DNA of 64,000 nt from Pedobacter punctiformis (GCF_027213715.1 NZ_JAPWGM010000003.1:580402-644401), one strand, 5' to 3'. Shown: positions 1 to 8,982, counted from the stretch's first letter. Notes: generated by a model from the sequence alone, not told the origin. Translations and numbers: made by a program.

Positions 1-1010
1 TGACCGGGAATCTGATAGGTTCCGGTTCCTACTAAAGTTCCGGTATCAACCAGTTTATCCTCAAGTAAGGCCATATAAGATGCCAGTTTAAAGGTGGAAC
101 CAGGATCCTGATTACCTGCTATTGCATAATTAAATTGTTCTTTGTAAACACCCTCTGAGACCTTTGAGAAATTGGCTACCGCTCTAACTTCACCGGTTGC
201 AACTTCCATTACAATCACTGCACCGTGATCGGCCTGGTATTTAATCAACTGCTTTTCTAAGGCACTTTGTGCCAAATCCTGCATATTGATGTCAATGGTC
301 GAAATAATATCCGCTCCATCTTTTGGCGCAACCTCTGCCTCCTCATTAACCGGAATGTAAACGCCACCAGCAATACGCTGCATTAGCCTTTTTCCGGTTT
401 CACCGTTAATGTATTCTTTGTAAGCGCCTTCTAAACCAACACCATTTTTTACATTTTCATTTTTATACCCAATGGTACGTGCCGCAAGTGCTTTAAATGG
501 CAAAATGCGCTTGTTTTGCTGCACAGCAATTAAACCACCACTAAATTTGCCAATGTTATACAAAGGAAAAGTTCTGATCGTTTTCAAGTCAGCATAACCT
601 ACTTTACGGTGAATCAATAAATAACGGGCGCTATCCTGGCGTGCTGTGCGCAGGTAACGTGCATATTCTTTAGGTGTTTTATCCTGGAATAACTGAGCTA
701 ACCTCATTCCTAAAGAATCGACTTTCTCATTAAAAATTTTATCATCCTGAATTCCACCGGCGTACATGTCCATACGCAACTCGTATTCAGGAACAGAGGT
801 TGCCAGTAAACTTCCGTCGTTAGAATAAATGTTGCCACGGGTGGCCTCAACATTTACATACCTTGTAGAAAGACTATCTGCCATAGCTTTCCATTTATGC
901 CCCTGTACAAATTGTACCTGCCCAAGGCGAAGAAATACCGCCAAAGCAAAAAGCACAATTAAGCCAAATGCCAGATATACACGAAGCAATATGTTTGCTC
1001 TAATATTCAT
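1..1010 (-). CDS. ftsI: Class B penicillin-binding protein (FtsI/PBP3 type), 3' end outside window
   Basis: Septal peptidoglycan transpeptidase. Only the N-terminal 336 residues are present, because the gene runs off the window at position 1. The start MNIRANILLR is followed by one membrane helix and then a PBP dimerisation region with an ATRGNIYSNDG motif near residue 55, typical of class B PBPs. The catalytic SxxK motif is visible near the cut edge as GSTFK. The ATG at 1010 overlaps the end of the ftsL-like gene by 11 bp, so the two are translationally coupled. Position after mraZ, rsmH and ftsL is the standard dcw order. FtsI is the family expected here; a SpoVD-like name would describe the same protein. 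Confidence 0.93.
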   Translation of the reverse strand, partial: MNIRANILLRVYLAFGLIVLFALAVFLRLGQVQFVQGHKWKAMADSLSTRYVNVEATRGNIYSNDGSLLATSVPEYELRMDMYAGGIQDDKIFNEKVDSLGMRLAQLFQDKTPKEYARYLRTARQDSARYLLIHRKVGYADLKTIRTFPLYNIGKFSGGLIAVQQNKRILPFKALAARTIGYKNENVKNGVGLEGAYKEYINGETGKRLMQRIAGGVYIPVNEEAEVAPKDGADIISTIDINMQDLAQSALEKQLIKYQADHGAVIVMEVATGEVRAVANFSKVSEGVYKEQFNYAIAGNQDPGSTFKLASYMALLEDKLVDTGTLVGTGTYQIPG

Positions 1011-1422
1011 CGCTTTTAACAATTATTTTTTTTGGTGGCTCAATTAGTTCTTTTATTCCAAGGGTATCTACCTTTTTAGCAACCTCTGTTAATTTGCTTT
1101 TAAACATAAGGTCGGCTTTTAAAGATTTATACTCCCATCTTAATTCTTTTACTTCTTTATTTAATTTATCAATGCGGCGCACATTATTTACCGCAAAGTG
1201 GCTGTTAGCAATATAAATCATACCCAACAAAGCCAAAAAACACAAATAAGGCAAAGCATTTGTTGCGGCTTCTTTGGTTACTAATCCATCATTAAAAAGC
1301 TTGCTGATAAATGAATTGCTATCCATTTTTTCTTCAGCAGTTTTTGGCCTTTTGGGAGGTGCCTTTAACTCTGGTTCAGGTCCTAATTCCTCTTCTTCTA
1401 TATCTTCCCTAAACCTGTTCAT
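1000..1422 (-). CDS. ftsL: FtsL-like cell division protein
   Basis: A 140-residue bitopic protein: an acidic and proline-containing cytoplasmic N-terminus (residues 1-55), one membrane helix (about 58-75, ALPYLCFLALLGMIYIA) and a periplasmic coiled-coil stretch rich in Lys, Leu and Glu (about 85-125). This is the shape of FtsL, which joins FtsB and FtsQ in the divisome and activates septal synthesis. Sequence identity in this family is low, so the call leans on topology and on the place between rsmH and ftsI. It overlaps rsmH by 4 bp (ATGA type) and ftsI by 11 bp. The N-terminal tail is longer than in E. coli FtsL, as is common in Bacteroidota. Confidence 0.8.
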   Translation of the reverse strand: MNRFREDIEEEELGPEPELKAPPKRPKTAEEKMDSNSFISKLFNDGLVTKEAATNALPYLCFLALLGMIYIANSHFAVNNVRRIDKLNKEVKELRWEYKSLKADLMFKSKLTEVAKKVDTLGIKELIEPPKKIIVKSDEY

Positions 1423-2324
1423 ATTTTTTCTGCAATTCTTAATTTTGCACTTCTGGCTCTGTTATTCTGCGCTATTTCTTCATCAGTTGCCACAATTGCC
1501 TTACGGGTAATTACATTAAAAGGCTTTTGCTGGTTACCAAAAAAATCTTTATCTACCTCGCCCTGAAATTTCCCTTTAGCCATGAAGTTTTTAACCGGCC
1601 TGTCTTCTAATGAATGATAAGACATCACCACCAAACGACCTTCAGGCTTTAAAACATCTGCGGTTTGCAATAGAAAATCTTCCAGAACACGCATTTCAGC
1701 GTTTACTTCTATGCGTAAAGCCTGAAACACCTGAGCCAGATATTTATTCTCCTTCCCTTTTGGGATAAAGCTTGAGATAGCAGATTTAAAACTATCAATA
1801 TCAGTAAAAGGCTTATCTAAACGGGCCGTAACTACAGCACGGGCTAAAGATTTTGCATTTTTAACTTCACCATAAATGCCAAAAATTTTATGCAATTCGG
1901 CTTCCGGATAGGTATTTAAAACTTCGGCAGCAGTTAACTTCCCGTGCTGATCCATACGCATATCCAAATCGGCATTATAACGGATGGAAAAACCGCGTTC
2001 GGCCTGATCAAACTGATGCGATGAAACACCAAGATCAGCCAGAATACCATCAACCTGCCTGAAACCTTTTAAGCGAAGGTTATTTTTAAGAAATCCAAAA
2101 TTCTGATCAATAAAAATAAACCGTTCATCTGCCGGGATATTCTTTTGCGCATCAAGATCCTGATCAAAAGCAATTAACCTGCCTTTAGATCCTAAATGTT
2201 TTAAAATTTCTTTTGAATGACCTCCTCCACCGAAAGTAACGTCAACATAAACCCCATCAGGCTTAATATTTAAACCATCAATGCAAGGCTGCAACATCAC
2301 CGGTACATGATAACTATTCTCCAT
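1419..2324 (-). CDS. rsmH: 16S rRNA (cytosine-1402-N4)-methyltransferase RsmH
   Basis: Methylates N4 of C1402 in 16S rRNA using S-adenosylmethionine. The SAM-binding motif DVTFGGGGHS lies at residues 28-37, and the family motifs GILADLGVSSHQ and SYHSLEDRPVKNF are intact. An ATG 21 bp upstream would add seven residues, but the start at 2324 is preferred: it gives MENSYHVPVML, the usual RsmH N-terminus, and an AAGGAG ribosome binding site sits six bases before it. With this start the gene overlaps the end of mraZ by 11 bp. It is the second gene of the dcw cluster and is co-transcribed with mraZ and ftsL. Confidence 0.95.
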   Translation of the reverse strand: MENSYHVPVMLQPCIDGLNIKPDGVYVDVTFGGGGHSKEILKHLGSKGRLIAFDQDLDAQKNIPADERFIFIDQNFGFLKNNLRLKGFRQVDGILADLGVSSHQFDQAERGFSIRYNADLDMRMDQHGKLTAAEVLNTYPEAELHKIFGIYGEVKNAKSLARAVVTARLDKPFTDIDSFKSAISSFIPKGKENKYLAQVFQALRIEVNAEMRVLEDFLLQTADVLKPEGRLVVMSYHSLEDRPVKNFMAKGKFQGEVDKDFFGNQQKPFNVITRKAIVATDEEIAQNNRARSAKLRIAEKI

Positions 2325-2781
2325 CTGCAGCTCCTTTCTTTCCACCCATCACTTCCTCTGCCAGATTAGCAAAGTTTTCAGGCTCATTATCAAGTAAATC
2401 ATCGTAAGCCGATTTAGCCCAAACTTCAATTTTATTAAACTGACAAGCTAAAACAACATCACCACTGATGCCGGCAAATTCCAATAAAGATTTCGGCAAC
2501 AATACACGTCCGGAAGCATCAAGCGTTAACTCGGATGCACCACGTGTAAAAAAGCGGATAAATTCACGGGTTTTCTTTTCGTACTGATTTAACTTACTTA
2601 AATCGGCTACAATTTCATCCCATACTTTTTTTGGATAAATAACCAGATGTTTCTCAAAACCACGGTTAATTACCAATCCATCACGCTCCGCTTCAGGCAA
2701 TTGCTTCTTAAGCGAAGCAGGCACCATAAGGCGGCCTTTCGCGTCAAGTTTACAATCAAATTCTCCTAAAAGTTGAGTCAT
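2314..2781 (-). CDS. mraZ: Transcriptional regulator MraZ
   Basis: A 155-residue protein with two SpoVT/AbrB-like DNA-binding modules. Each carries the DAKGR/DASGR signature: LDAKGRLMVPASL near residue 13 and LDASGRVLLPKSL near residue 87. MraZ forms a ring-shaped oligomer and binds direct repeats in front of its own operon, usually to repress the division and cell-wall genes. It is the first gene of the mraZ-rsmH-ftsL-ftsI cluster. Three 10-bp repeats that fit a MraZ operator lie about 43-69 bp upstream of its ATG, so autoregulation is likely. Length is close to the family norm of about 150. Confidence 0.96.
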   Translation of the reverse strand: MTQLLGEFDCKLDAKGRLMVPASLKKQLPEAERDGLVINRGFEKHLVIYPKKVWDEIVADLSKLNQYEKKTREFIRFFTRGASELTLDASGRVLLPKSLLEFAGISGDVVLACQFNKIEVWAKSAYDDLLDNEPENFANLAEEVMGGKKGAADGE

Positions 2782-2790
2782 AGTGGTATC

Positions 2791-2810
2791 TACACTTTTT
2801 ATGTAGTGTA
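2791..2810 (-). promoter_or_regulatory. Inverted repeat in mraZ leader
   Basis: TACACT and AGTGTA form a six-base inverted repeat with an 8-base spacer, 10-29 bp before the mraZ ATG. It could be a small leader hairpin or an extra operator. The AGTG part resembles the core of the nearby MraZ-type repeats. Function is inferred only from position. Confidence 0.3.
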
Positions 2811-2820
2811 AAAGTAAATA

Positions 2821-2850
2821 GTTCTACCACATTTTACCACTTTTTACCAC
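2821..2850 (-). promoter_or_regulatory. MraZ box: three 10-bp direct repeats
   Basis: On the minus strand the sequence repeats GTGGTA every 10 bp three times (plus-strand units CTACCAC at 2824, TTTTACCAC at 2832 and TTTTTACCAC at 2841). Ten-base spacing, one helical turn, and a GTGG or TGGG core are the known hallmarks of MraZ operators in E. coli and Mycoplasma. The block lies just upstream of the likely promoter of mraZ. Binding itself is an inference. Confidence 0.65.
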
Positions 2851-2915
2851 AAAAAAGTTTTCAACACCTCTTTTCTCCCACCAGACCGCTAAAAAAGTGC
2901 AGCAAAGTACAATAA

Positions 2916-2951
2916 AAAAACCGCCAAATCGATATCAATTTGGCGGTTTTT
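2916..2951 (-). terminator. Rho-independent terminator after pgk
   Basis: Arms at 2916-2929 and 2938-2951 are fully complementary (AAAAACCGCCAAAT type) around an 8-base loop. The GC core CCGCC/GGCGG is flanked by A and T runs on both sides, so the hairpin can act in both directions. It sits 61 bp past the pgk stop and separates the glycolytic genes from the mraZ control region. Confidence 0.8.
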
Positions 2952-3011
2952 AAAAAGCTGGAGCTTTAAAAGCCAATAAAAATAAATTTTATCGACCTGA
3001 TATTAAATTAG

Positions 3012-4205
3012 TTATTCATTAATTGCTTTTACACCTGGCAATTCTTTTCCTTCCATATATTCTAACAAAGCACCACCCCCGGTAGAAACGTAGCTTACTT
3101 CATCTTCCAAACCGAATTTCGCAATTGCAGCGGCAGAATCTCCACCTCCAATTAGCGAAAATGCACCATTATTTCTGGTTGCCGCCACTACTGCCTCAGC
3201 AACAGCTTTAGTGCCAGCCTGGAAGTTTTCCATTTCGAAAACACCCATTGGGCCATTCCACAATAAAGTTTTAGATTTTTTAATAACGTCTTCAAATAAA
3301 GCAACGGATTTTGGACCGATATCCAGGCCCATCCAGTCTGCAGGAATTTGACCAGAATCCACATCTTTTTTAGCTGCATCGTTCGCAAATTTATCTGCAA
3401 TAACCGTATCAACAGGTAAAATTAAATTCACACCCTTTGCTTTAGCTTTTTCTATTAATTCTAACGAAAGTTCTTGTTTATCAGCTTCTAAAAGTGAAGT
3501 ACCGATTTCTCCTCCCTGCGCCTTTGCAAAGGTATAAGCCATACCACCACCAATAATCAGATTATCTACTTTTTCTAATAATTTCTCGATTAAAAGAATT
3601 TTATCAGAAACTTTTGCCCCACCCATAATTGCCGTAAATGGTCTTTCAGGATGATTCAGGATTTTTTCAGCATTTGCAACTTCAGCAGCCATTAAATACC
3701 CGAAATATTTGGCGTCAGGGAAAAACTGAGCAATTACCGCTGTTGAAGCATGTGCACGGTGAGCGGTTCCGAAAGCATCGTTCACATAAACATCACCCAG
3801 CTTAGATAATTTTTCAGCAAAAGCAACATCGCCTTTCTCTTCTTCTTTGTAAAAACGAAGATTTTCTAATAATAAAACTTCTCCGGGAAATAAATTTTTA
3901 GCCTGATTGACGGCACTTTCACCGATGCAATCATCTGCAAATTTCACTTCCAGGTCCAACATACGTGAAAGATCTCCAAGTATGTGTTTTAATGAATATT
4001 TATCTGTAGGACCATCTTTAGGGCGACCTAAATGCGACATTAAAACCACTGAACCGCCATCATTTAAAATTTTAGTAATGGTTGGCAAGGCAGCACGCAT
4101 TCTTTTATCATCTGTAATTTTAAAATCTGCATCTAAAGGCACATTAAAATCTACCCGAATCAACGCTTTTTTATCCTTAAAGTTTAACTGGTCTATCGTT
4201 TTCAT
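3012..4205 (-). CDS. pgk: Phosphoglycerate kinase
   Basis: Cytosolic glycolytic enzyme that makes ATP and 3-phosphoglycerate from 1,3-bisphosphoglycerate. Length of 397 residues is normal. Signatures seen include RVDFNVPLD near residue 17, the substrate-binding stretch [25 protein letters not shown], the hinge region, and the C-terminal nucleotide-binding GGGDSAAA. The start MKTIDQLNF is the only sensible one. It lies 16 bp downstream of the acetyltransferase gene and is followed by a strong terminator, so it is the last gene of a gap-GNAT-pgk operon. gap and pgk catalyse consecutive steps. Confidence 0.98.
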   Translation of the reverse strand: MKTIDQLNFKDKKALIRVDFNVPLDADFKITDDKRMRAALPTITKILNDGGSVVLMSHLGRPKDGPTDKYSLKHILGDLSRMLDLEVKFADDCIGESAVNQAKNLFPGEVLLLENLRFYKEEEKGDVAFAEKLSKLGDVYVNDAFGTAHRAHASTAVIAQFFPDAKYFGYLMAAEVANAEKILNHPERPFTAIMGGAKVSDKILLIEKLLEKVDNLIIGGGMAYTFAKAQGGEIGTSLLEADKQELSLELIEKAKAKGVNLILPVDTVIADKFANDAAKKDVDSGQIPADWMGLDIGPKSVALFEDVIKKSKTLLWNGPMGVFEMENFQAGTKAVAEAVVAATRNNGAFSLIGGGDSAAAIAKFGLEDEVSYVSTGGGALLEYMEGKELPGVKAINE

Positions 4206-4221
4206 ATATTTTATTTTGTGA

Positions 4222-4653
4222 TTATTTTAAGTTTAATTTCATTTCGTAATGGAAGCCGATCCCGGGAATATCAAATTCAGGTGAATCTGTTGAAAAACCT
4301 AATTTCTTATAAAAAGATGCCGCACTGGAGCGTGCATTACACCATAAATAATCTATTTGATACTCTTTTAAGTAATCAACAGCAAAAAGAATAAGCGCTG
4401 CTCCATAACCTCTTCCATTAAAATCGGGATGCGTGGCCATACCCCGCAGTTGGTATCCGCTGCCCATATCAGGAAAAAAATCATTTTTCATGAAACTGGC
4501 GATTGATCTGATCTGGTCGTCGGCAACAAAACCGAGATGGAAAGTATCATATCGATCATCTCCTTCAAAAACGCATGCTGAAAAGGGTTTCCCATTGCGC
4601 AACACCAAACTTCTTAAAGGCAATACTTCTTCCGGCTGGATAAATTTGACCAT
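4222..4653 (-). CDS. GNAT family N-acetyltransferase
   Basis: A 143-residue single-domain acetyltransferase. The acetyl-CoA binding motif A is clear: [21 protein letters not shown] around residues 66-86, with the GRGYGA loop. The C-terminal [12 protein letters not shown] motif is also typical ([11 protein letters not shown]). Substrate is unknown. It lies between gap (10 bp upstream) and pgk (16 bp downstream) on the same strand, so it is almost surely in the same transcript. This could mean a housekeeping acetylation role or simple hitch-hiking; the sequence does not decide. A complete, undamaged gene. Confidence 0.88.
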   Translation of the reverse strand: MVKFIQPEEVLPLRSLVLRNGKPFSACVFEGDDRYDTFHLGFVADDQIRSIASFMKNDFFPDMGSGYQLRGMATHPDFNGRGYGAALILFAVDYLKEYQIDYLWCNARSSAASFYKKLGFSTDSPEFDIPGIGFHYEMKLNLK

Positions 4654-4663
4654 TTCTCTTAAT

Positions 4664-5659
4664 TTACACTTCTTTTGTTGCTTCTATCTTTTTAATTAAA
4701 TCAATCAGGCGGCTGCTGTAACCGTATTCATTATCGTACCAACCCACCACTTTAACTAAATCTCCAACAATTGAAGTCAGCTGTGCATCAAATATACAAG
4801 AATGCGGGTTATCTATAATATCAACGGATACGATTGGATCTTCAGTATACTCCAGTACGGTTTTCAATTCTCCTTCCGCAGCTTTTTTAAATGCTGCATT
4901 AATTTCTGCAACAGATGTTTTTTGCTTTAAAAGACAAGTAAAATCTGTTAAAGAGCCATTTAAAACAGGAACCCGGATTCCTGCTCCTCCTAAACGACCA
5001 TCTAATTCAGGAAAAATATGTGTTATTGCTTTTGCCGCTCCTGTTGTAGTTGGAATAATCGACGATGAGGCCGCTCTGGCCCTGCGCAAATCCTTATGGT
5101 TGGCGTCATGAAGATTCTGATCGCCCGTCATAGAATGGATAGTGGTAATATAACCTTCCTCAACTCCCCAGTTATCATTTAAAATTTTAATCATGGGCGC
5201 AATGTTGTTGGTTGTACAACTTGCATTAGATAAAATTGGACTACTTAAATCTAATAACTGATCATTTACACCTAAAACGACCATTGGGATATCTTCAGCA
5301 GCCGGGGCAGATATCAAAACCTGTTTAGCACCTGAGGTTAAATGTTTCTGAGCAGATTCACGATTTAAGTTTTTACCTGTACAATCTATTACTAAATCTA
5401 CCCTTAGTGCTTCCCACGGAAGTTCATCGGCATTTTTAATTGCAAAAACAGGAATAGAAGTTTCATTAATCAGAATAGCATCGGGTGCGGCATTGATCTG
5501 CCCTTTAAAAACACCATGAACGGTGTCGTACTTAAAAAGATGGGCCATTGTTTTAGCATCAGCTAAATCATTAATCGCTACAACCTCAAAACCTTCGGCT
5601 AATGCCAAACGCAAAAATGTTCTGCCTATCCTTCCGAAACCATTAATTGCCAGTCTCAT
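4664..5659 (-). CDS. gap: Glyceraldehyde-3-phosphate dehydrogenase, type I
   Basis: Converts glyceraldehyde 3-phosphate, NAD and phosphate to 1,3-bisphosphoglycerate. Rossmann motif NGFGRIGR is at residues 6-13. Asp31 at the end of the second strand suggests NAD rather than NADP use. The catalytic cysteine is C148 in SNASCTTNN, and the partner histidine is H175 in TIHSMTGDQ. The start at 5659 (MRLAINGFG) is chosen over an in-frame ATG 21 bp upstream because it gives the standard N-terminus, for 331 residues. It is first in a gap-GNAT-pgk operon, 10 bp ahead of the acetyltransferase. Confidence 0.97.
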   Translation of the reverse strand: MRLAINGFGRIGRTFLRLALAEGFEVVAINDLADAKTMAHLFKYDTVHGVFKGQINAAPDAILINETSIPVFAIKNADELPWEALRVDLVIDCTGKNLNRESAQKHLTSGAKQVLISAPAAEDIPMVVLGVNDQLLDLSSPILSNASCTTNNIAPMIKILNDNWGVEEGYITTIHSMTGDQNLHDANHKDLRRARAASSSIIPTTTGAAKAITHIFPELDGRLGGAGIRVPVLNGSLTDFTCLLKQKTSVAEINAAFKKAAEGELKTVLEYTEDPIVSVDIIDNPHSCIFDAQLTSIVGDLVKVVGWYDNEYGYSSRLIDLIKKIEATKEV

Positions 5660-5677
5660 TCTTATAAAATTAGAGCG

Positions 5678-5718
5678 CAAAATTAGTGTTTATTTTGGTA
5701 TTTGACTTGCCAAACCTA
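5678..5718 (-). promoter_or_regulatory. Candidate promoter elements for gap operon
   Basis: Two minus-strand matches to the Bacteroidota -7 element TAnnTTTG lie upstream of gap: TAATTTTG at 5678-5685 and TAGGTTTG at 5711-5718. A well-spaced -33 TTTG was not clear for either, so this is tentative. Confidence 0.3.
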
Positions 5719-5809
5719 CTTATTAAGTTAAGCATTTACACTGTTGTGAATTATAGAAATCGGTCGATATGTAAACCATTAAATTACAGCAAATTAAAGC
5801 AAAATCAAA

Positions 5810-6892
5810 TCATTTTTTAAAGCTTTTTTTATTTAACCAGACGGTAATAATGGTATTAAATACCACGCAGACACCAATGAGCAAAAAGATTAACAGAAAA
5901 TTGCCCAGATTTTGAAGTAGAATAGTGGATATAATAATGACCACGTTTAATCCAGCGGTTAGCCAAACAATTTCGTTCGGTTTTAACCCTAAACGCTCCA
6001 GGCGGTGATGAATGTGATTTCGATCTCCTCTGAATGGAGATTTTCTCTTTAAAATACGGATACAGAAAATCCTTAATGAATCAAAAATAGGAACAATCAA
6101 AATCGATACAGCAATTGCTGGTGCAGAAAAATAATCAGGGGTAAATGTGCTTGTAAATTTATTCATTTCGATAAATTTTATGGCTAGGGCAGCACAAATC
6201 AAACCCGTAATTAAGGCACCTGTATCGCCCATAAATATTTTAGCGGGATACCAGTTAAATTTCAAAAAACCTCCTATTGCACCCATGAGTGCAAAAGCAA
6301 TAAAGGCATAAGGTATTGCCCCCATCAATGAAAACAAAATACCGAAGGTAAGCGTAGCAATAATACCTATTGTAGCAGCCAAACCATCAATTCCATCAAT
6401 TAAATTAAATGCATTATTTAAGAAAATAATCAGAATCACAGAAAAAACACCTCCCCAAAACATATTCATATCCCCGATATTGAATACACCATAAAGACTG
6501 GTTAGCCTAAAACTTCCAAAAGAAACTAATATAATGGCAACCAAAAGTTGTAACACAAACTTGGTGCTGGTGCTGGTTCCGTAAACATCATCTTTTAAAC
6601 CCAAAGCGGCTAATATAATGCAGGAAACAATTAAAAAATTAGCTTCTTTAAAATTAATTAGTGCTGAAAAAAGCAGAATACTGATGGTAAAACTGGCTAC
6701 AATTGCCAAACCTCCTAAGCGTGAAATATTCCTTTTGTGGTTCTTCCGGTGTAAATCATTGCTATCAAATAAATTATATTTTAGAGAAGCATAAATAACA
6801 GATGGGATACTAAACAATACGATTGCAAAGGCTAAAAATGCTATAGCTAAATAGAAAAATTCGGGATGAATATTTAGAAGATCTTTATGCAA
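5810..6892 (-). CDS. WecA/TagO-type undecaprenyl-phosphate sugar-1-phosphate transferase
   Basis: A 360-residue polytopic membrane enzyme of glycosyltransferase family 4 in the MraY/WecA sense. It transfers a HexNAc-1-phosphate from UDP-sugar to undecaprenyl phosphate, the first step of many surface glycans. Catalytic and Mg-binding motifs are all present: LGLKDD at 97-102, NAFNLIDGIDG at 160-170, FMGDTG at 220-225 and HIHHR at 293-297. It is more WecA/TagO than MraY, given HIHHR and the short loops. Placed beside a family 2 glycosyltransferase and the exosortase substrates, it is a good candidate for the initiating enzyme of the neighbouring glycan, but this link is inferred from position. 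Confidence 0.9.
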   Translation of the reverse strand: MHKDLLNIHPEFFYLAIAFLAFAIVLFSIPSVIYASLKYNLFDSNDLHRKNHKRNISRLGGLAIVASFTISILLFSALINFKEANFLIVSCIILAALGLKDDVYGTSTSTKFVLQLLVAIILVSFGSFRLTSLYGVFNIGDMNMFWGGVFSVILIIFLNNAFNLIDGIDGLAATIGIIATLTFGILFSLMGAIPYAFIAFALMGAIGGFLKFNWYPAKIFMGDTGALITGLICAALAIKFIEMNKFTSTFTPDYFSAPAIAVSILIVPIFDSLRIFCIRILKRKSPFRGDRNHIHHRLERLGLKPNEIVWLTAGLNVVIIISTILLQNLGNFLLIFLLIGVCVVFNTIITVWLNKKSFKK

Positions 6893-6942
6893 AACGAAAG
6901 AATTATGACTAACAAATATACTAAATTAGCTAACTAATCAGA

Positions 6943-7692
6943 CTAAAACCCACTAAACTGGCCTAGCTTAGAAAACTTTTTCCTAAATAAAGCCAGTAAT
7001 GGCCAGCGAATTTTATTTCTTTTCAGTGCTTTATAATCATAAAATGCGGCATCTATCCTGCTTTTTAACGATTGATTACTAACGCCACCCGTACGCATAT
7101 TTACCATGAGATAAGGTAAATAAGTGGTTTTAATTTTATGAATATAAAAATACCTTAATATTAAATCATAATCTGCAGCAGTGCCAAGATCCAGTGCATA
7201 AACTCCAAACAGATCAAATAGCGATCTTTTTAAATATAATGTTGGATGTGCAGGCATCCATCCCCGCTCAACATCATTAAAATCAGCCGGTTTTGAACGC
7301 CAGTTTCTGATTATTTTCTTTGTTGCCGGATCAACATAATTTAAGTCGCCATAAAGCCCTTCAATCTGTGGTTCTTTTATAAACGCATCTGCAACCAAAC
7401 TTAATATATCTTTTCCGGCTAATACATCATCCGCGTTTAACAAGCCAATTACCTCTCCGGTAGCCAGTGCAATGCCTTTATTTATGGCATCATACAAACC
7501 CTTATCTTTTTCGGAAACAAAATGATGAATTTTAGATTTATACCTTTCTATAATTGAAAGTGTACTGTCTGTTGACCCCCCATCCACCACAATATATTCA
7601 ACATCGGCATAATCCTGCGCTAAAATGGATTGAATACAATCTTCTAAATAAGCTTCGGCATTATAAACTACAGTGATCACAGATATCTTCAT
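6943..7692 (-). CDS. Family 2 glycosyltransferase (WcaA/RfaG-neighbour type)
   Basis: A 249-residue GT-A fold enzyme without membrane helices. The N-terminus [16 protein letters not shown], the [10 protein letters not shown] motif near residue 36 and LLNADD near residue 84 are classic family 2 features; ADD carries the metal-binding acid. This subfamily often acts early in colanic-acid-like or exopolysaccharide synthesis. The gene is followed 50 bp later by the WecA-type transferase on the same strand, so the two likely act in sequence on a lipid carrier. Sugar specificity cannot be read from the sequence. Confidence 0.88.
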   Translation of the reverse strand: MKISVITVVYNAEAYLEDCIQSILAQDYADVEYIVVDGGSTDSTLSIIERYKSKIHHFVSEKDKGLYDAINKGIALATGEVIGLLNADDVLAGKDILSLVADAFIKEPQIEGLYGDLNYVDPATKKIIRNWRSKPADFNDVERGWMPAHPTLYLKRSLFDLFGVYALDLGTAADYDLILRYFYIHKIKTTYLPYLMVNMRTGGVSNQSLKSRIDAAFYDYKALKRNKIRWPLLALFRKKFSKLGQFSGF

Positions 7693-7781
7693 TTCAAGCT
7701 TAGCCTATTAAAGTAATCAGGTATTACTGAGGTAAAGATAATAACTGAAGGAAAGTTTAGGGATAAATACCCAAAACAAAG

Positions 7782-8228
7782 TTAATTAAATTCAGTGTCG
7801 TTAAAGTTTTTTCTTTTCTGAATCCATATAAAACCAATTAAACCGGTGGCTAAACCTAATGGCAGGCAATAATCATCGAGATCGCAGGCAATCATATTAA
7901 ACGTACCCTCATATCCGTAAGTAGTAGTACCCAAACAAACACAAATGCCTGCCAAACATAAACCAAGGCTTGAACATACTGCACAAGTATTGCCAGTTGT
8001 ACTTACCGCTTGCCAGCTACAATAATTAGTGGATAAAGAAGTATTTGAAGAATTGTTGTATAGCACATATCCACCCGTTAATAAATTAATATTTTTGGAA
8101 GTAAATACCTTATTATAGTTTGCTCCGGCATCAGTTATTAAACAGCCCGTAGCTGTCCCCTGGCCGAATAGGGCTTGTGGAAATATAAATACAAGCGAAA
8201 GCATCAGCAGCCTAAAATTCTTCATCAC
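7782..8228 (-). CDS. Small exported protein with PID-CTERM-like sorting tail (paralogue 1)
   Basis: 148 residues: signal peptide (1-22, ending ALFGQ), a Cys-containing mature part, and a tail made of CDLDD (115-119), a hydrophobic helix (121-136) and KRK (138-140) plus eight more residues. That tail order (acidic motif, helix, basic end) is the exosortase sorting layout; the Pro-Ile of the PID motif is replaced by Asp-Leu, so it is divergent. Shared with the two neighbours are GC at 28-29, a VFTSK block, YCSW at 69-72 and, with the third paralogue, CAVC at 82-85. It has about nine cysteines, the most of the three. A second ATG one codon in is equally possible as start. Function is unknown; surface anchoring by the exosortase at 36975 is inferred. 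Confidence 0.75.
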   Translation of the reverse strand: MMKNFRLLMLSLVFIFPQALFGQGTATGCLITDAGANYNKVFTSKNINLLTGGYVLYNNSSNTSLSTNYCSWQAVSTTGNTCAVCSSLGLCLAGICVCLGTTTYGYEGTFNMIACDLDDYCLPLGLATGLIGFIWIQKRKNFNDTEFN

Positions 8229-8432
8229 AGTACTTATTATAAGGATATTATAAATTTAACGACTAAAGCAGATGATCTTGTCGTTCTTTTTGTTCATTCC
8301 TTTAGTGAATAAGAGAAATAATAAAAATAAACATGGAAAGTTATATGGATCTATTCAGAATGTTCTACATGCAAACGAAATTCGCTACAGATGCAATAAA
8401 ATATCTAATCCTAATAAATGACACTTATTTAA

Positions 8433-8855
8433 TTATGCTAAAAATGATTTTCTAACTAAAAAGCAACCTATACCACCTAATGAGAAAAGTAGAAATAATG
8501 TATTGTTATCGATCGGACAATTAGTTACTGGTCCGGTAAAATATCCATAATCGCCAGTTAAATAAATTCCAGTGCCATAAGTGGTTCTGTAATAACATCC
8601 ACCGGCAGAAACAAGATTCCATTTATAACATGGGTATTGCGTGATGTCATACTGTACTGTCCATTCTGAATATCGACCGGTTGAGGATGGTTGATACCGT
8701 GGTTTAGAGGGAATGCCTCCGTTATCAACATAGGTTTGATAAACACGTTTAGGCGAGGTTTGAGACATACAGCCATTTCCAACAATAGGCTGAGCATAAG
8801 ACGATATAAATAGCAAGCAGATTATGCCTGTTAAAAATAGGGATAAACGATTCAT
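8433..8855 (-). CDS. Small exported protein with PID-CTERM-like sorting tail (paralogue 2)
   Basis: 140 residues. Signal peptide 1-21 (cleavage after SYA), then GC at 28-29, VYQTY at 39-42 region, a Tyr-rich middle, and the tail NCPIDNN (112-118), hydrophobic helix (119-134) and RK (135-136) only four residues from the end. The CPID motif followed directly by a helix and a basic end matches the PID-CTERM sorting layout of Bacteroidota. This paralogue lacks the CxxC pair seen in the other two and has a longer Tyr/Thr-rich centre. A TAnnTTTG promoter motif and an 18-bp palindrome lie upstream. It is on the same strand as its paralogues with 200-bp gaps, so each may have its own promoter. Confidence 0.78.
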   Translation of the reverse strand: MNRLSLFLTGIICLLFISSYAQPIVGNGCMSQTSPKRVYQTYVDNGGIPSKPRYQPSSTGRYSEWTVQYDITQYPCYKWNLVSAGGCYYRTTYGTGIYLTGDYGYFTGPVTNCPIDNNTLFLLFSLGGIGCFLVRKSFLA

Positions 8856-8936
8856 ACGATAAGGAGATAGACAACAATTTTTTTCGGCATTTATAAAATA
8901 CCAAACTAATAACGCTTTAACACTTTATTATTGCTA

Positions 8937-8944
8937 CAAATGTA
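8937..8944 (-). promoter_or_regulatory. Candidate -7 element for paralogue 2
   Basis: TACATTTG on the minus strand matches the Bacteroidota -7 consensus TAnnTTTG, 82-89 bp upstream of the ATG at 8855. TTTG motifs lie further upstream, but the spacing is not the canonical 19 bases. Confidence 0.35.
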
Positions 8945-8982
8945 TTCAAAACACGTAAAACAAATATTACAAAACCTAAAAA

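Noticed and set aside
829..1047. A 72-residue plus-strand frame over the ftsI start
   Set aside because: Antisense to ftsI and ftsL, with no ribosome binding site or recognisable domain.
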